A stretch of DNA of 64,000 nucleotides, from contig NZ_JAQLEM010000012.1 of NCBI RefSeq assembly GCF_028209885.1, positions 1 through 64,000 of the forward strand, read 5' to 3'. Positions 34,312-42,802 of the stretch are shown in pieces. Every line of letters begins with the position of its first letter. Positions within the stretch are counted from its first letter, which is position 1. The notes below the pieces were generated by a model, which worked only from the letters and a program-made list of their open reading frames with translations, had not been told where the DNA came from and searched no databases. Source of the DNA: Collinsella aerofaciens (GTDB lineage: Bacteria > Actinomycetota > Coriobacteriia > Coriobacteriales > Coriobacteriaceae). A program made the translations under genes and the position numbers.

Positions 34312-35753
34312 TACATGTCCTCATCGGCAGACATACTGCCCGAATCCGCGCCGTAGCCGCCGTCAGCCGTTGCGTCCGCTCCGGTGTCCATGACGAGGGT
34401 GTCACCATCGCGCAGCTTGGTAACCGGCACGTTGGGGTTGATCTCGTTGCCCTGGTCGTCGCGCTTGACCTGTGTCTTGCCGACTACGGTTTCGTTGTCG
34501 TTTTGCGTCACGACGGTCACCTTGACGCGGCGGGTTTGCTTGCCCTCGTCATCGGTTGCCACGTTGACGTAATAGTGTTCGCCGTCTTCGGTCATGAGCG
34601 CCATCGTCGGCACCATCACCACGTCGTCGAGCTGCTCGGTCACCACCGAGACCTCGGCCGTCATGCCCGGCTTCAGGCGCGCGTCGGGCGCCTCGATGAG
34701 AATGTCGACATTGAACGTTACGCTGCCGCCACTATAGTTGGAATCGGAGTTTGCCACCGAGGCGATGGCCGTAACCGTGCCCTGGCTCACAATGTCGGGA
34801 AACGCGGGGTACGTCACGTTGGCGCTCTGGCCCATGGCGATCTTGGCGATATCTTTTTCGCCCACCTGCACGGTCACCTTCATCTTGGACAGATCGGCAA
34901 TCTGCATACATTGCTTGCCGCCGCTCGTGTCGCTTTCGCCCATGATCATGCCGCCCGTTACCGTGCCGCCTACCTTGGCGTTGAGCTCTACGATGCTTCC
35001 CGAGCTCGGCGCCGTAACGGTGCGCCCGGCGGCTTTGGCATTAGCCTGATCGAGGTTTGCCTGGGCCGAGGCAAGGCTGCGTTGCGCTGCCGATACGGCG
35101 CTCGTGTCGGTGGATGCGTTTGAGGCGGCACCTGCGGCGGTGGCAGCAGAAGCGCCATCGGTGTCCGTCGTTGGCGCGGCCTGTGCGGCGGCCGCAGCCT
35201 TCTGCGCGCTGGCGAGGTCTTCCTGCGCGGCTGCAACTGCGCGCTGCGCCTCGGCGACATTGCGGTCGAGTTCGTCGTTTTTGATGGTCATAAGCACGTC
35301 GCCCTCGTTAACGGACTGGCCCGTCTGCACGTTGATCTGCTCGACCGTACCGTCAACGAAAGGGGAGACGACCGAGGCCGAAATGGGCTTGAGCTGGCCT
35401 TTCGCCTCGACCGTTGTGGTAAACGTGCCCTCGGTCACCATGTCGGTCACAGGCTCGCTAGCGCCCTGTGGCTGCGCATTGATAACCAGGGTTGCGACAA
35501 TGGCAATGAGCGCGATGGCACCTACGACACCAACGGCAATGCCGCGTCGAATCAGCTTTTTGCGTCGACGCTCGGCACGTTTTGCTTTGAGCTTGGCATA
35601 TGCCTCTTCATCGGAAATCTCGGCCGCATCGTTCGCGCGTCCGTTCTGCTTATCGGCATGCACGTTTGTAATCAGAGGAATCGTTTCGGTGGCACCTTCG
35701 GGCGTGTGCTCGGTATCATCCGGGCCCGGGGTGGTCGTGGGGACATTCGACAT
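34311..35753 (-). CDS. Membrane fusion protein of the MacAB-like exporter (HlyD family)
   Basis: The 480-residue protein has a cytoplasmic N-terminal region of about 90 residues with a Lys/Arg stretch, one membrane helix (GIAVGVVGAIALIAIVATLVI), then a biotinyl-lipoyl-like half (VVSPFVDGTVEQINVQTGQSV), an Ala/Gln-rich coiled-coil hairpin (residues about 170-250), the second lipoyl half (TVTAPSSGSIVELNAKVGGTV) and beta-barrel domains (MTAEVSVVTEQLDDVVMVP). It ends in an acidic tail. The start at 35753 follows AAGGAG by six bases. In a Gram-positive cell it would couple the exporter to the cell-wall space. Confidence 0.9.
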   Translation of the reverse strand: MSNVPTTTPGPDDTEHTPEGATETIPLITNVHADKQNGRANDAAEISDEEAYAKLKAKRAERRRKKLIRRGIAVGVVGAIALIAIVATLVINAQPQGASEPVTDMVTEGTFTTTVEAKGQLKPISASVVSPFVDGTVEQINVQTGQSVNEGDVLMTIKNDELDRNVAEAQRAVAAAQEDLASAQKAAAAAQAAPTTDTDGASAATAAGAASNASTDTSAVSAAQRSLASAQANLDQANAKAAGRTVTAPSSGSIVELNAKVGGTVTGGMIMGESDTSGGKQCMQIADLSKMKVTVQVGEKDIAKIAMGQSANVTYPAFPDIVSQGTVTAIASVANSDSNYSGGSVTFNVDILIEAPDARLKPGMTAEVSVVTEQLDDVVMVPTMALMTEDGEHYYVNVATDDEGKQTRRVKVTVVTQNDNETVVGKTQVKRDDQGNEINPNVPVTKLRDGDTLVMDTGADATADGGYGADSGSMSADEDM

Positions 35754-35885
35754 GGCGTCTCCTTTATAGAAAGTACCTCGATAAGTATATACGTCCACCG
35801 GTTGGGGCGGGCGTATAGGACGGTTTCTTTCGGAACTGTTAGATAGGCAGCGGTAGTTCCACGTTGTATGATGGCGCGCGTTGCG

Positions 35886-37610
35886 TTAAGAGTGAACAAC
35901 CACGCACAGGCCGACTTTGATGCAGTCATGAAGCGCCTTGGCGTCGGCCAGGCGCAGGTTAATGCATCCGTGGCTACCGCACCATTTGTACGACTCGGCG
36001 TTGTCGAAGCTCTTGTCGTTTTGCCAGGTGGCATCGTGGAAGCCGATCATATTGCCCTCGAACGGCATCCAGTAGCTCACCGGGCTCTCATATTTGGGCT
36101 TACCGGTCTCGGGATCCTTGGCTCCGATCAGGGTGCTGCCGCCGTCGTTGCTGTTGATCTGCCACACGCCCTCGGGGGTGGCGTCTTCGCCCGGTTTGCC
36201 GGAAATAAAGTTGGCCTCCCACACGATATTGCCGTTCTCGTCGTAGTAGCGCGCGTGCTGCTCGGACAGATCGACGTCGATATACGCCTTCCAGTCGGGC
36301 TCTCCCTTTGCGGTAAAGGTGTCGGCCTTCTGGGAGTACTTGATCTCGATTTCGCCGGTCTGCTTGTTGTTAATGGCGTCCTCGACCTGCTTGGCGAGCG
36401 AGCTGCTGTCGATGGACCAACCAAAGTCACCGCCTTCGACGGCGCACTGCTTGTCATCGGCGCGCGTCCACCAGCGAGTGGAGCCCACGGTATTAAAGCC
36501 GTTGGCGAGCTCGGCTGCCCAGCTGCTGATCTGCGACGTATCGAGCGTGGGGTTGGCCGGATCGGCAAAGCTGATCCACTGCAACACGGAAGCGCCATCA
36601 ACCTTTCCGGCGTCCTCGCCGTTGAGCTTGAGGGTCACGTTGACGCCCAGGAAGTTGTTGGCGGCATCACATGCAGCCTGAATCTGATCATCGGTCAGCG
36701 TTCCATTGAGCGGCTCATAGGCATCGTTGCCAAGCTTGGAAAGATCTACGGTTTCGGCCAGCGAGGCAAGCTCGAGCTCGGCATATTTAATGACATGCTC
36801 GCGGTTGAGTTTTTCGTTGGAGCGCGCCTTCTCGACGGTAAACTTGCCGGCCTGTTCTTCATAGGAGCTATTGGCCTCGAACGTGCCCGAACGCCCCTCG
36901 TTAAACTCGTCGATGGCGGTGCCCAGATCCTTCTCAAACTTCTTTTGGTCAAAGGTGTCGGAGAGCATGGACAGGTCGACGTCTTGATCAAGATCGGCTT
37001 CGTTGGAGGTAGCGGTTGTTTTGGTCTTACCGCTTAAGGATTCCGCAAGGCGGACCGGCCATACAAAGGCTTCGTTGTGGCTGATAAACTCTTTTGCGGC
37101 AGCTTCGCCGTCGACAATGGGCTCATCGGACTCGGGCTGATAGGTCCAGCTAAAGTCATCGCCTGTCACGGTGAGCTTATAGTGCTTCCATGCCGAGTTG
37201 ACCTTGGTAGCGGCAGACGAAGCGTTGGAGAACGAGACGTCGACGCCGGCGATGGTGGTGTTGGGGTAGGCTACCTGCGAAAACGCTACGACGCCTACGA
37301 TATAGACAATGACGATTAGACCCAGGACGACAAAGAGCGTCGTCTTTTTTCCCGACTTATTGTTCTCGGCGGGTTTGCGTGCGGGGCCACGATCGCCTCG
37401 AGCGTGCGTGGGGGGCTGCTTGGGCGCATTGCCGTTTGCTTGGCGCTGCTGACGTTGCTGACGCTGCTGGTTCGGGCGTTGGGAAGCGTTTGCTGCACTA
37501 CGCTGCTGACCGTGGCTCGGCGCGATAGGACGCGGCGACTGAACGCCGCCGGTGTGCCTGCTCGGCTGCTGCGGATCGGGAATCAGTTGAGTTCGATCGT
37601 TTTGCGACAT
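35886..37610 (-). CDS. L,D-transpeptidase (YkuD domain) with peptidoglycan-binding repeats
   Basis: This 574-residue enzyme is predicted to cross-link or modify peptidoglycan outside the cell. The first 90 residues are Gln/Arg/Pro-rich and cytoplasmic, then one membrane helix (TTLFVVLGLIVIVYIVGVVAF). The middle holds two VanW/YoaR-like 'peptidoglycan-binding 4' type segments (AGVDVSFSNASSAATKV; YEPLNGTLTDDQIQ), and the C-terminus is the YkuD domain ending in the catalytic HGCINLRLADA, with the upstream His in MIGFHDATW. The start at 37610 is preferred over 37619 because GAAGGA lies ten bases before it and only one base before the other. Confidence 0.88.
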   Translation of the reverse strand: MSQNDRTQLIPDPQQPSRHTGGVQSPRPIAPSHGQQRSAANASQRPNQQRQQRQQRQANGNAPKQPPTHARGDRGPARKPAENNKSGKKTTLFVVLGLIVIVYIVGVVAFSQVAYPNTTIAGVDVSFSNASSAATKVNSAWKHYKLTVTGDDFSWTYQPESDEPIVDGEAAAKEFISHNEAFVWPVRLAESLSGKTKTTATSNEADLDQDVDLSMLSDTFDQKKFEKDLGTAIDEFNEGRSGTFEANSSYEEQAGKFTVEKARSNEKLNREHVIKYAELELASLAETVDLSKLGNDAYEPLNGTLTDDQIQAACDAANNFLGVNVTLKLNGEDAGKVDGASVLQWISFADPANPTLDTSQISSWAAELANGFNTVGSTRWWTRADDKQCAVEGGDFGWSIDSSSLAKQVEDAINNKQTGEIEIKYSQKADTFTAKGEPDWKAYIDVDLSEQHARYYDENGNIVWEANFISGKPGEDATPEGVWQINSNDGGSTLIGAKDPETGKPKYESPVSYWMPFEGNMIGFHDATWQNDKSFDNAESYKWCGSHGCINLRLADAKALHDCIKVGLCVVVHS

Positions 37611-37712
37611 CGTATGCATATCCTTCGATTTTCGCCTTGCGGTTCATCGTGTTTTTACTGGGCTTGCATTATAGCGATTGCCCTGCTGTTTGTGGTACGG
37701 AAACGGTGGCAT

Positions 37713-37740
37713 TCAAAAGAGGTGGGACATTTGTCCCACC
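37713..37740 (-). terminator. Terminator after L-serine dehydratase
   Basis: On the minus strand GGTGGGAC-AAAT-GTCCCACC is followed by TCTTTTG. It lies 20 bases beyond the serine dehydratase stop. Confidence 0.8.
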
Positions 37741-37759
37741 TTTGAGTCGTTCTTTGCCG

Positions 37760-39367
37760 CTATCCGCACACACCACATTTTGCACAGGCCGAAAGTGCGG
37801 CCGGAGCCTGCGCGATGCCGCCCTTTGCTGTCTCGCGCAGCGTGGCCGGCAACGCGTGGCCCACCGAGAGCATGACATGTGCCATCTGGTCAAACGGCAC
37901 CAGGCTCTTAATGCCTGCGAGGGCGAGTTGTGCCGAGCTAAAGGCCGCTGCTACGCCGATGGCGTTGCGGTTTTGGCAGGGCACCTCCACGAGGCCACCG
38001 ACGGGGTCACAAACGAGGCCCAGCAGGTTACTCAGCGCGATGGAACTGGCGTCGAGCGCCTGCTCGGGCGTGCCGCCGAGCATCTGCACCAGCGCGGCGG
38101 CCGCCATGGCGGCGGCGCTTCCCACCTCGGCCTGACAGCCGCCCTCAGCGCCGGCGACGCAGGCACTCGTGGTGAGGTTGAGGCCGATGGCGGCTGCGCA
38201 GTAGAGCGCGTCCATGACCTGCTCGTCGTCGAGCTGAAGGTGATCGGCGAGCGCCAGCACGCAGCCGGGCACGACACCCGCGGAGCCTGCCGTGGGGGCG
38301 GCGACGATCACGCCCATGGTAGCGGAGCGCTCAAGCACGGCCATCGCGCGGGCCACGGCTTCGGTCTGGACGGGGCCCATCAGGCTTTCACTCAAATCGT
38401 TGCGGCCGGTGGCTTCGACAAGCTTGGCCTCGCCGCCGATAAGCCCGCCGAGCGAGCGTTGCGGATTGGCGATGGGGGCCGTGGTCTCCTCGCGCATGAC
38501 GTCGAGCACGCGACGCATGGCGGCGACGGCGTGGGCCTCGCCGGTCAGACGTGCCTCGCGAACGGCCATGACGGCGCCGATGCTGAGCCCCAGTTCCTCG
38601 CACGCATCGAGCAGCTGCTCGCCGTCGTCGAAGATCTCCTTTGCCGAGACGCCGGGGGAGAGCGACGAGGCAGAACCGGGGAGCTCGATAAAGGTCGCGT
38701 AATCGACATTGTCGAGCATGCGCAGCATGGGGACGACGGTGTCGTCGGGCGCGCCGTCGGTCTCAAAGACGGAGTAGGCCTGGCCGCCCACTTCGGTGCG
38801 GTAGGTGCGGCAGAAGGCGATGTTTACGTGGGCGTAGGCGAGCAGGTTGGTGAGCGCGGCGAGTACACCGGGGACGTCCTTGTGCGCCACGAAGAGCGTG
38901 GAATACATGCCCGAGATGTCGACGCCGACGCCGTTAATGCGGCTGATGCGCATCTTGCCACCGCCCAGGCTCTCGCCGCGAACCTGTGCCGTGGCGCCCG
39001 TGTCGTCGACCATTTCGATGTCGACGGTATTGGGATGGATGGAGGCGTCGTCGCCCTTGATGTCAAAGTGATATTCGAGGCCCTGCTCGCGTGCGAGGTC
39101 GAAGGCCTGCTTGATGTTCTCGTCATCGGTGTCGAGGCCCAGGATGCCCGCGACGAGCGCACGGTCGGTGCCGTGGCCGCGGTAGGTGTGGGCGAAGGAG
39201 TTCCACAGGCCAAATGTGACCTTGGTGATGCGGCCTTCCAGCAGGCTGGCGGCAACTTGGGCGCACCGCAGGGCGCCGGCGGTGTGCGATGAGCTGGGGC
39301 CGACCATGACGGGGCCCAAGATCTCGAATGCCGAGGTCGTAGCTAGTGTTTGCGGCTTACCTGCCAT
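37760..39367 (-). CDS. sdaA: L-serine ammonia-lyase, iron-sulfur type, single-chain (beta and alpha fused)
   Basis: The enzyme deaminates L-serine to pyruvate and ammonia with a [4Fe-4S] cluster. The 535-residue protein joins the beta domain (AFEILGPVMVGPSSSHTAGALR, then an ACT-like part with DVPGVLAALTNLLA) to the alpha domain (SIGAVMAVREARLTGE to the C-terminus). Cluster cysteines are visible in SACVAGAEGGCQAEVGSA and LVCDPVGGLVEVPCQNRN. The start at 39367 (MAGKPQTL) follows AAAGGAG; a longer frame to 39409 lies upstream of that site. Single-chain forms are usual in proteobacteria and actinobacteria. Confidence 0.93.
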   Translation of the reverse strand: MAGKPQTLATTSAFEILGPVMVGPSSSHTAGALRCAQVAASLLEGRITKVTFGLWNSFAHTYRGHGTDRALVAGILGLDTDDENIKQAFDLAREQGLEYHFDIKGDDASIHPNTVDIEMVDDTGATAQVRGESLGGGKMRISRINGVGVDISGMYSTLFVAHKDVPGVLAALTNLLAYAHVNIAFCRTYRTEVGGQAYSVFETDGAPDDTVVPMLRMLDNVDYATFIELPGSASSLSPGVSAKEIFDDGEQLLDACEELGLSIGAVMAVREARLTGEAHAVAAMRRVLDVMREETTAPIANPQRSLGGLIGGEAKLVEATGRNDLSESLMGPVQTEAVARAMAVLERSATMGVIVAAPTAGSAGVVPGCVLALADHLQLDDEQVMDALYCAAAIGLNLTTSACVAGAEGGCQAEVGSAAAMAAAALVQMLGGTPEQALDASSIALSNLLGLVCDPVGGLVEVPCQNRNAIGVAAAFSSAQLALAGIKSLVPFDQMAHVMLSVGHALPATLRETAKGGIAQAPAALSACAKCGVCG

Positions 39368-39390
39368 GGGTGCTCCTTTTCTATCCCATC

Positions 39391-39511
39391 GTCCCGAGGG
39401 GCGGGGCATAAGGTCGCCTGCTCGGACAGTCCTGCTCGCACGGAGGCCACATTAAGTGGCCTCCGGCTCGTGCGGAACTCGCGATCGACCTTATGCCCCG
39501 CCCCTCGGGAC
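39391..39511. repeat. 26-bp perfect inverted repeat enclosing a family P element
   Basis: GTCCCGAGGGGCGGGGCATA and six further bases (39391-39416) are matched exactly in inverse at 39486-39511. The 69-base loop contains the third family P palindrome (39426-39479). It lies just upstream of the serine dehydratase start and downstream of metK. The GTCCC...GGGAC ends resemble the inverted repeat at 45823-45924. Confidence 0.85.
39426..39479 (-). repeat. Palindromic repeat, family P, copy 3
   Basis: In inverse orientation it has the same flanks as copies 1 and 2 (AGTTCCGCACG and GCAGGACTGT) around the stem CGGAGGCCAC/GTGGCCTCCG (39441-39450 with 39456-39465) and the loop TTAAT on the minus strand. 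The stem sequence differs from the other copies but remains fully paired. Confidence 0.8.
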
Positions 39512-39603
39512 TAAGGATACATGGTTGGGGTTGCTAGATGGCAAAATTCATTAGCTGGTGACGCAGCGTAGGCTCATATCGAAGCATCTTCACCACCGGA
39601 TTA

Positions 39604-39641
39604 ATAAAAAAGAAGCACCGCTTGGGGGCGGTACTTCTTTT
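39604..39641 (-). terminator. Rho-independent terminator after metK
   Basis: On the minus strand AAGAAGTACCGC pairs with GCGGTGCTTCTT (one mismatch) and is followed by a T-rich run ending TTTTTTATTAA. Confidence 0.88.
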
Positions 39642-39678
39642 GAAAGCGCATGCGTGTTGTGACCTTGGTGGTTCCCAA

Positions 39679-40959
39679 TTACAGGCCGCAGGCTGCTTTG
39701 AGTTCTTCGACTCGGTCGGTTTTCTCCCAGGTGAAGTCGGCATCTTCGCGGCCGAAGTGACCGTAGGCTGCCGTCTTTTCGTAGATGGGGCGACGCAGGT
39801 CTAGGTCGCGGATGATTGCGCCCGGGCGCAGGTCGAAGGTCTTCTCTACGGCTTCAACGATCTTGTCCTCGGCGACCTTAGCGGTACCGAATGAGTCGAC
39901 CATGATTGAGAGGGGCTTGGACACGCCGATGGCGTAAGCCAGTTCGACTTCGCAGCGGTCGGCCAGACCGGCGGCGACCACGTTCTTGGCGACCCAGCGC
40001 GCGGCATACGCGGCGGAGCGGTCAACCTTGGTGCAGTCCTTGCCGCTAAAGGCACCGCCGCCGTGACGACCGTAACCGCCGTAGGTGTCGACGATGATCT
40101 TGCGGCCGGTCAGGCCCGTGTCGCCCATGGGGCCGCCCACGACAAAGCGACCGGTGGGGTTCACGTAGATGTCCGCGTTGTCCCACGGCATGTTCTCGGC
40201 GGCCATGACCGGGGTAATGACGTGCTCGATGAGGTCGGCCTTGATCTTGCCCATGTCCTCGATTTCGGCGGCGTGCTGCGTGGAGATGACGATCGTCGTG
40301 ACCTCGACGGGCTTGCCGTCTTCATAGCGCACGGTGACCTGGGTCTTGCCGTCGGGACGCAGATAGGCGAGGGTACCGTCGTGACGCACGGCGGCCAGGC
40401 GCTCGGCCAGGCGGCTTGCCAGGTAGTGTGGCATGGGCATGAGGGTCTTGGTCTCGTTGGAGGCATAACCGAACATCATGCCCTGGTCGCCGGCACCGAT
40501 CAGGTCGATCGGGTCGGTGGTAGCGCCGGTCTGGGTCTCGAAGGACTCGTCAACGCCCTGGGCGATATCGGGCGACTGCTCGTGGATGAGGCTCATGACG
40601 CCGCAGGTGTCGCAGTCAAAACCGAACTTGGCACGGTTGTAGCCAATGCGGCGGATAACGCCGCGGGCAATCTCCTGTACGTCGACGTAGGCCTGGGTGC
40701 GTATCTCGCCGGCGACGATGACGGTGCCGGTGGTCACGAGGGTCTCGCAGGCGCAGCGGACGTTCTCCACGTTCGCAGGCACGCCGTTGGGGGCGATGTA
40801 GCCCTGCTCCTGAAGCTCTATTTCTTTGGCGAGAATTGCGTCGAGGACGGCGTCGCTGATCTGGTCAGCGATCTTATCGGGATGACCTTCGGTTACCGAC
40901 TCCGACGTAAAAACAAAGGACCCGTGTTGGGGCGGGATGGAACGAAGTTCTTCTGACAT
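39679..40959 (-). CDS. metK: S-adenosylmethionine synthase
   Basis: MetK makes SAM from methionine and ATP; SAM is also the methyl donor for the corrin methylases and for the radical SAM protein. The 426-residue protein has [25 protein letters not shown] with the catalytic His, [16 protein letters not shown], the P-loop-like [15 protein letters not shown] and [10 protein letters not shown]. It is somewhat longer than the usual 390 residues, with short inserts in the N-terminal half. The leader to 41065 shows a CCCGGCG...CGCCGGG hairpin but no recognisable SAM riboswitch. Its own terminator follows. Confidence 0.96.
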   Translation of the reverse strand: MSEELRSIPPQHGSFVFTSESVTEGHPDKIADQISDAVLDAILAKEIELQEQGYIAPNGVPANVENVRCACETLVTTGTVIVAGEIRTQAYVDVQEIARGVIRRIGYNRAKFGFDCDTCGVMSLIHEQSPDIAQGVDESFETQTGATTDPIDLIGAGDQGMMFGYASNETKTLMPMPHYLASRLAERLAAVRHDGTLAYLRPDGKTQVTVRYEDGKPVEVTTIVISTQHAAEIEDMGKIKADLIEHVITPVMAAENMPWDNADIYVNPTGRFVVGGPMGDTGLTGRKIIVDTYGGYGRHGGGAFSGKDCTKVDRSAAYAARWVAKNVVAAGLADRCEVELAYAIGVSKPLSIMVDSFGTAKVAEDKIVEAVEKTFDLRPGAIIRDLDLRRPIYEKTAAYGHFGREDADFTWEKTDRVEELKAACGL

Positions 40960-41065
40960 GATTGTCCTTTCAAAAAACGTGTCCCGGCGACCGTTACCAT
41001 TCCGCCGGGCTCTCTATGCAAGGGCACATCATAGCGCGTAATTCAAACATTCACACCCTTTCCGC

Positions 41066-41157
41066 ACCTACTCATTGGGGACAGACTTAAATGACCAGCC
41101 TTAAACTAAGAACGTCTCCAACGACTGGTCATTTAAGTCTGTCCCCAATGAGTAGGT
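41066..41157. repeat. 33-bp perfect inverted repeat between metK and gltX
   Basis: The arm 41066-41098 (starting ACCTACTCATTGGGGACAGA) is repeated exactly in inverse at 41125-41157, with a 26-base loop. The core TTGGGGACAGACTTAAATGA is of a type I recall as widespread REP-like repeats. It occupies most of the space between the divergent metK and gltX promoters. Confidence 0.88.
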
Positions 41158-41237
41158 CGGTGCCCTTTGTGCGGAGGTTGCTTTGATGCTTTATACTGGT
41201 GCGGTTAGACATCCATCCTGCAATCGAGGAGATTTCC

Positions 41238-42713
41238 ATGGCATCAGACGTTCGCGTCCGCTTTGCACCCTCACCGACGGGCAAGCTGCACATCGGCGGC
41301 GCCCGCACCGCTATCTATAACTGGGCTTTCGCCCGCGCAAACGGCGGCACGTTCATCCTGCGCATCGACGACACCGACCCCACCCGCTCCACAGACGAGA
41401 ACACGCAGATCATCCTGCGCGCCATGCGTTGGCTGGGCCTGGACTGGGACGAGGGTCCCGAGGTGGGCGGCGGCTTTGGCCCCTACGCCCAGACCGAGCG
41501 CCTGGACCTGTACAAGCAGGCCGCCCAGAAGCTTTGGGACGAGGGCAAGGCATATCCCTGCTTCTGCACCAAGGAGCAGCTCGACGCCGACCGCAAGGCC
41601 GCGCAGGAGCGCAAGGACCCCTTCCAGGGCTATCAGCGTCGTTGCCGCGATCTTGATCCCGAAGAGGCCCGCCGTCGCATCGAGGCCGGCGAGTCCTACG
41701 TCCTGCGCATCAAGGTGCCCGAGGACCGCGGCGACGTCGTCATCCACGACGCCGTCCACGGCGAGGTAACCTTCGACGCCAAGGAGCTTGACGACTTTGT
41801 CATCTTCCGCTCCGACGGCACGCCCACGTACAACTTCGCGACCGTTGTCGACGACGCCATGATGAAGATCACCCATGTCATCCGCGGCGACGACCACCTG
41901 TCCAACACCCCGCGTCAGGTCATGGTCTACGAGGCCCTCGGCGCGCCCGTGCCCACGTTCGCCCACATCTCCATGATCTTGGGCGCCGACGGCAAGAAGC
42001 TCTCCAAGCGCCACGGCGCCACCTCGGTGGAGGAGTACCGCGACGCCGGCTACCTGTCCGACGCCTTCGTCAACTACCTGGCGCTGCTCGGCTGGTCGCT
42101 CGACGGCGAGACTACGATCATCCCGCGTGATGTCCTGGCCAGCAAGTTTTCGCTCGACCGTATCTCCAAGAACCCGGCGACCTTCGACCCCAAGAAGCTC
42201 GACTGGGTCAATGCCGAGTACATCAACGGCATGACCGATGCCCAGTTTGCCGATGAGATCATGGTCCCTGAGCTGCACGAGGCGGGTCTCATCGAGGGTA
42301 ATGTCGAGTACGGCGAGGACTGGATTGACGCGCTTGCCGCCATCGTCAAGCCGCGTACCAAGATGCCGGCCGACGCCGTGACCGTCGCCGCTCCCATCTT
42401 CGCTACGGCCGAGACGCTCGAATATGACGAGAAGTCCGTCAACAAGGGCCTGGCCAAGGTAGGCATGGGTGCCATTCTGGATGCCGCCAAGGCCGCGCTC
42501 GAGGGTGTTACCGAGTGGACGGCTGCCAACATCGACGCCGCGCTTGAGCCGCTGCCCGAGCAGATGGACCTCAAGAAGCGTGTTGTGTTCCAGGCCGTGC
42601 GCGTCGCCGTCTGCGGCAACATGGTGAGCCCTCCGCTGGGCGAGACCATGGCGCTCGTCGGCCGCGACGACTGCCTGGCGCGCATCGACCGCGCCCGCAC
42701 GATGGCGCTGTAA
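41238..42713 (+). CDS. gltX: Glutamate-tRNA ligase
   Basis: The 491-residue class I synthetase charges tRNA-Glu. It shows RFAPSPTGKLHIGGARTA (HIGH-type motif), the KMSKS-type motif GKKLSKRHGATSV, and FVNYLALLGWS. The start at 41238 follows GAGGAGA; an upstream in-frame start at 41199 lacks a site. Length and order are standard for a bacterial enzyme; whether it also charges tRNA-Gln cannot be judged here. It follows the 33-bp inverted repeat and ends at a strong terminator. Confidence 0.95.
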   Translation: MASDVRVRFAPSPTGKLHIGGARTAIYNWAFARANGGTFILRIDDTDPTRSTDENTQIILRAMRWLGLDWDEGPEVGGGFGPYAQTERLDLYKQAAQKLWDEGKAYPCFCTKEQLDADRKAAQERKDPFQGYQRRCRDLDPEEARRRIEAGESYVLRIKVPEDRGDVVIHDAVHGEVTFDAKELDDFVIFRSDGTPTYNFATVVDDAMMKITHVIRGDDHLSNTPRQVMVYEALGAPVPTFAHISMILGADGKKLSKRHGATSVEEYRDAGYLSDAFVNYLALLGWSLDGETTIIPRDVLASKFSLDRISKNPATFDPKKLDWVNAEYINGMTDAQFADEIMVPELHEAGLIEGNVEYGEDWIDALAAIVKPRTKMPADAVTVAAPIFATAETLEYDEKSVNKGLAKVGMGAILDAAKAALEGVTEWTAANIDAALEPLPEQMDLKKRVVFQAVRVAVCGNMVSPPLGETMALVGRDDCLARIDRARTMAL

Positions 42714-42736
42714 TCGCTGCGCAAACGTTTGTATCC

Positions 42737-42768
42737 GAGCCCCGTTCACTCAGAGCGGGGCTCTTGTT
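42737..42768 (+). terminator. Rho-independent terminator after gltX
   Basis: GAGCCCCGTT and GAGCGGGGCTC form the stem; CTTGTTT follows. Confidence 0.85.
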
Positions 42769-42802
42769 TCTGTAGACGTATGGGATAGGAGGTGCTGAGG
42801 CC

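Noticed and set aside
40960..41065. Possible SAM riboswitch before metK
   Set aside because: The CCCGGCG/CGCCGGG hairpin is present, but none of the conserved SAM-I, SAM-II or SAM-IV blocks are visible and the leader is too short.
42722..42731. Palindrome CAAACGTTTG, like a LacI/CcpA core
   Set aside because: It lies between the gltX stop and its terminator, where no promoter is expected; a 10-bp palindrome there is likely chance.
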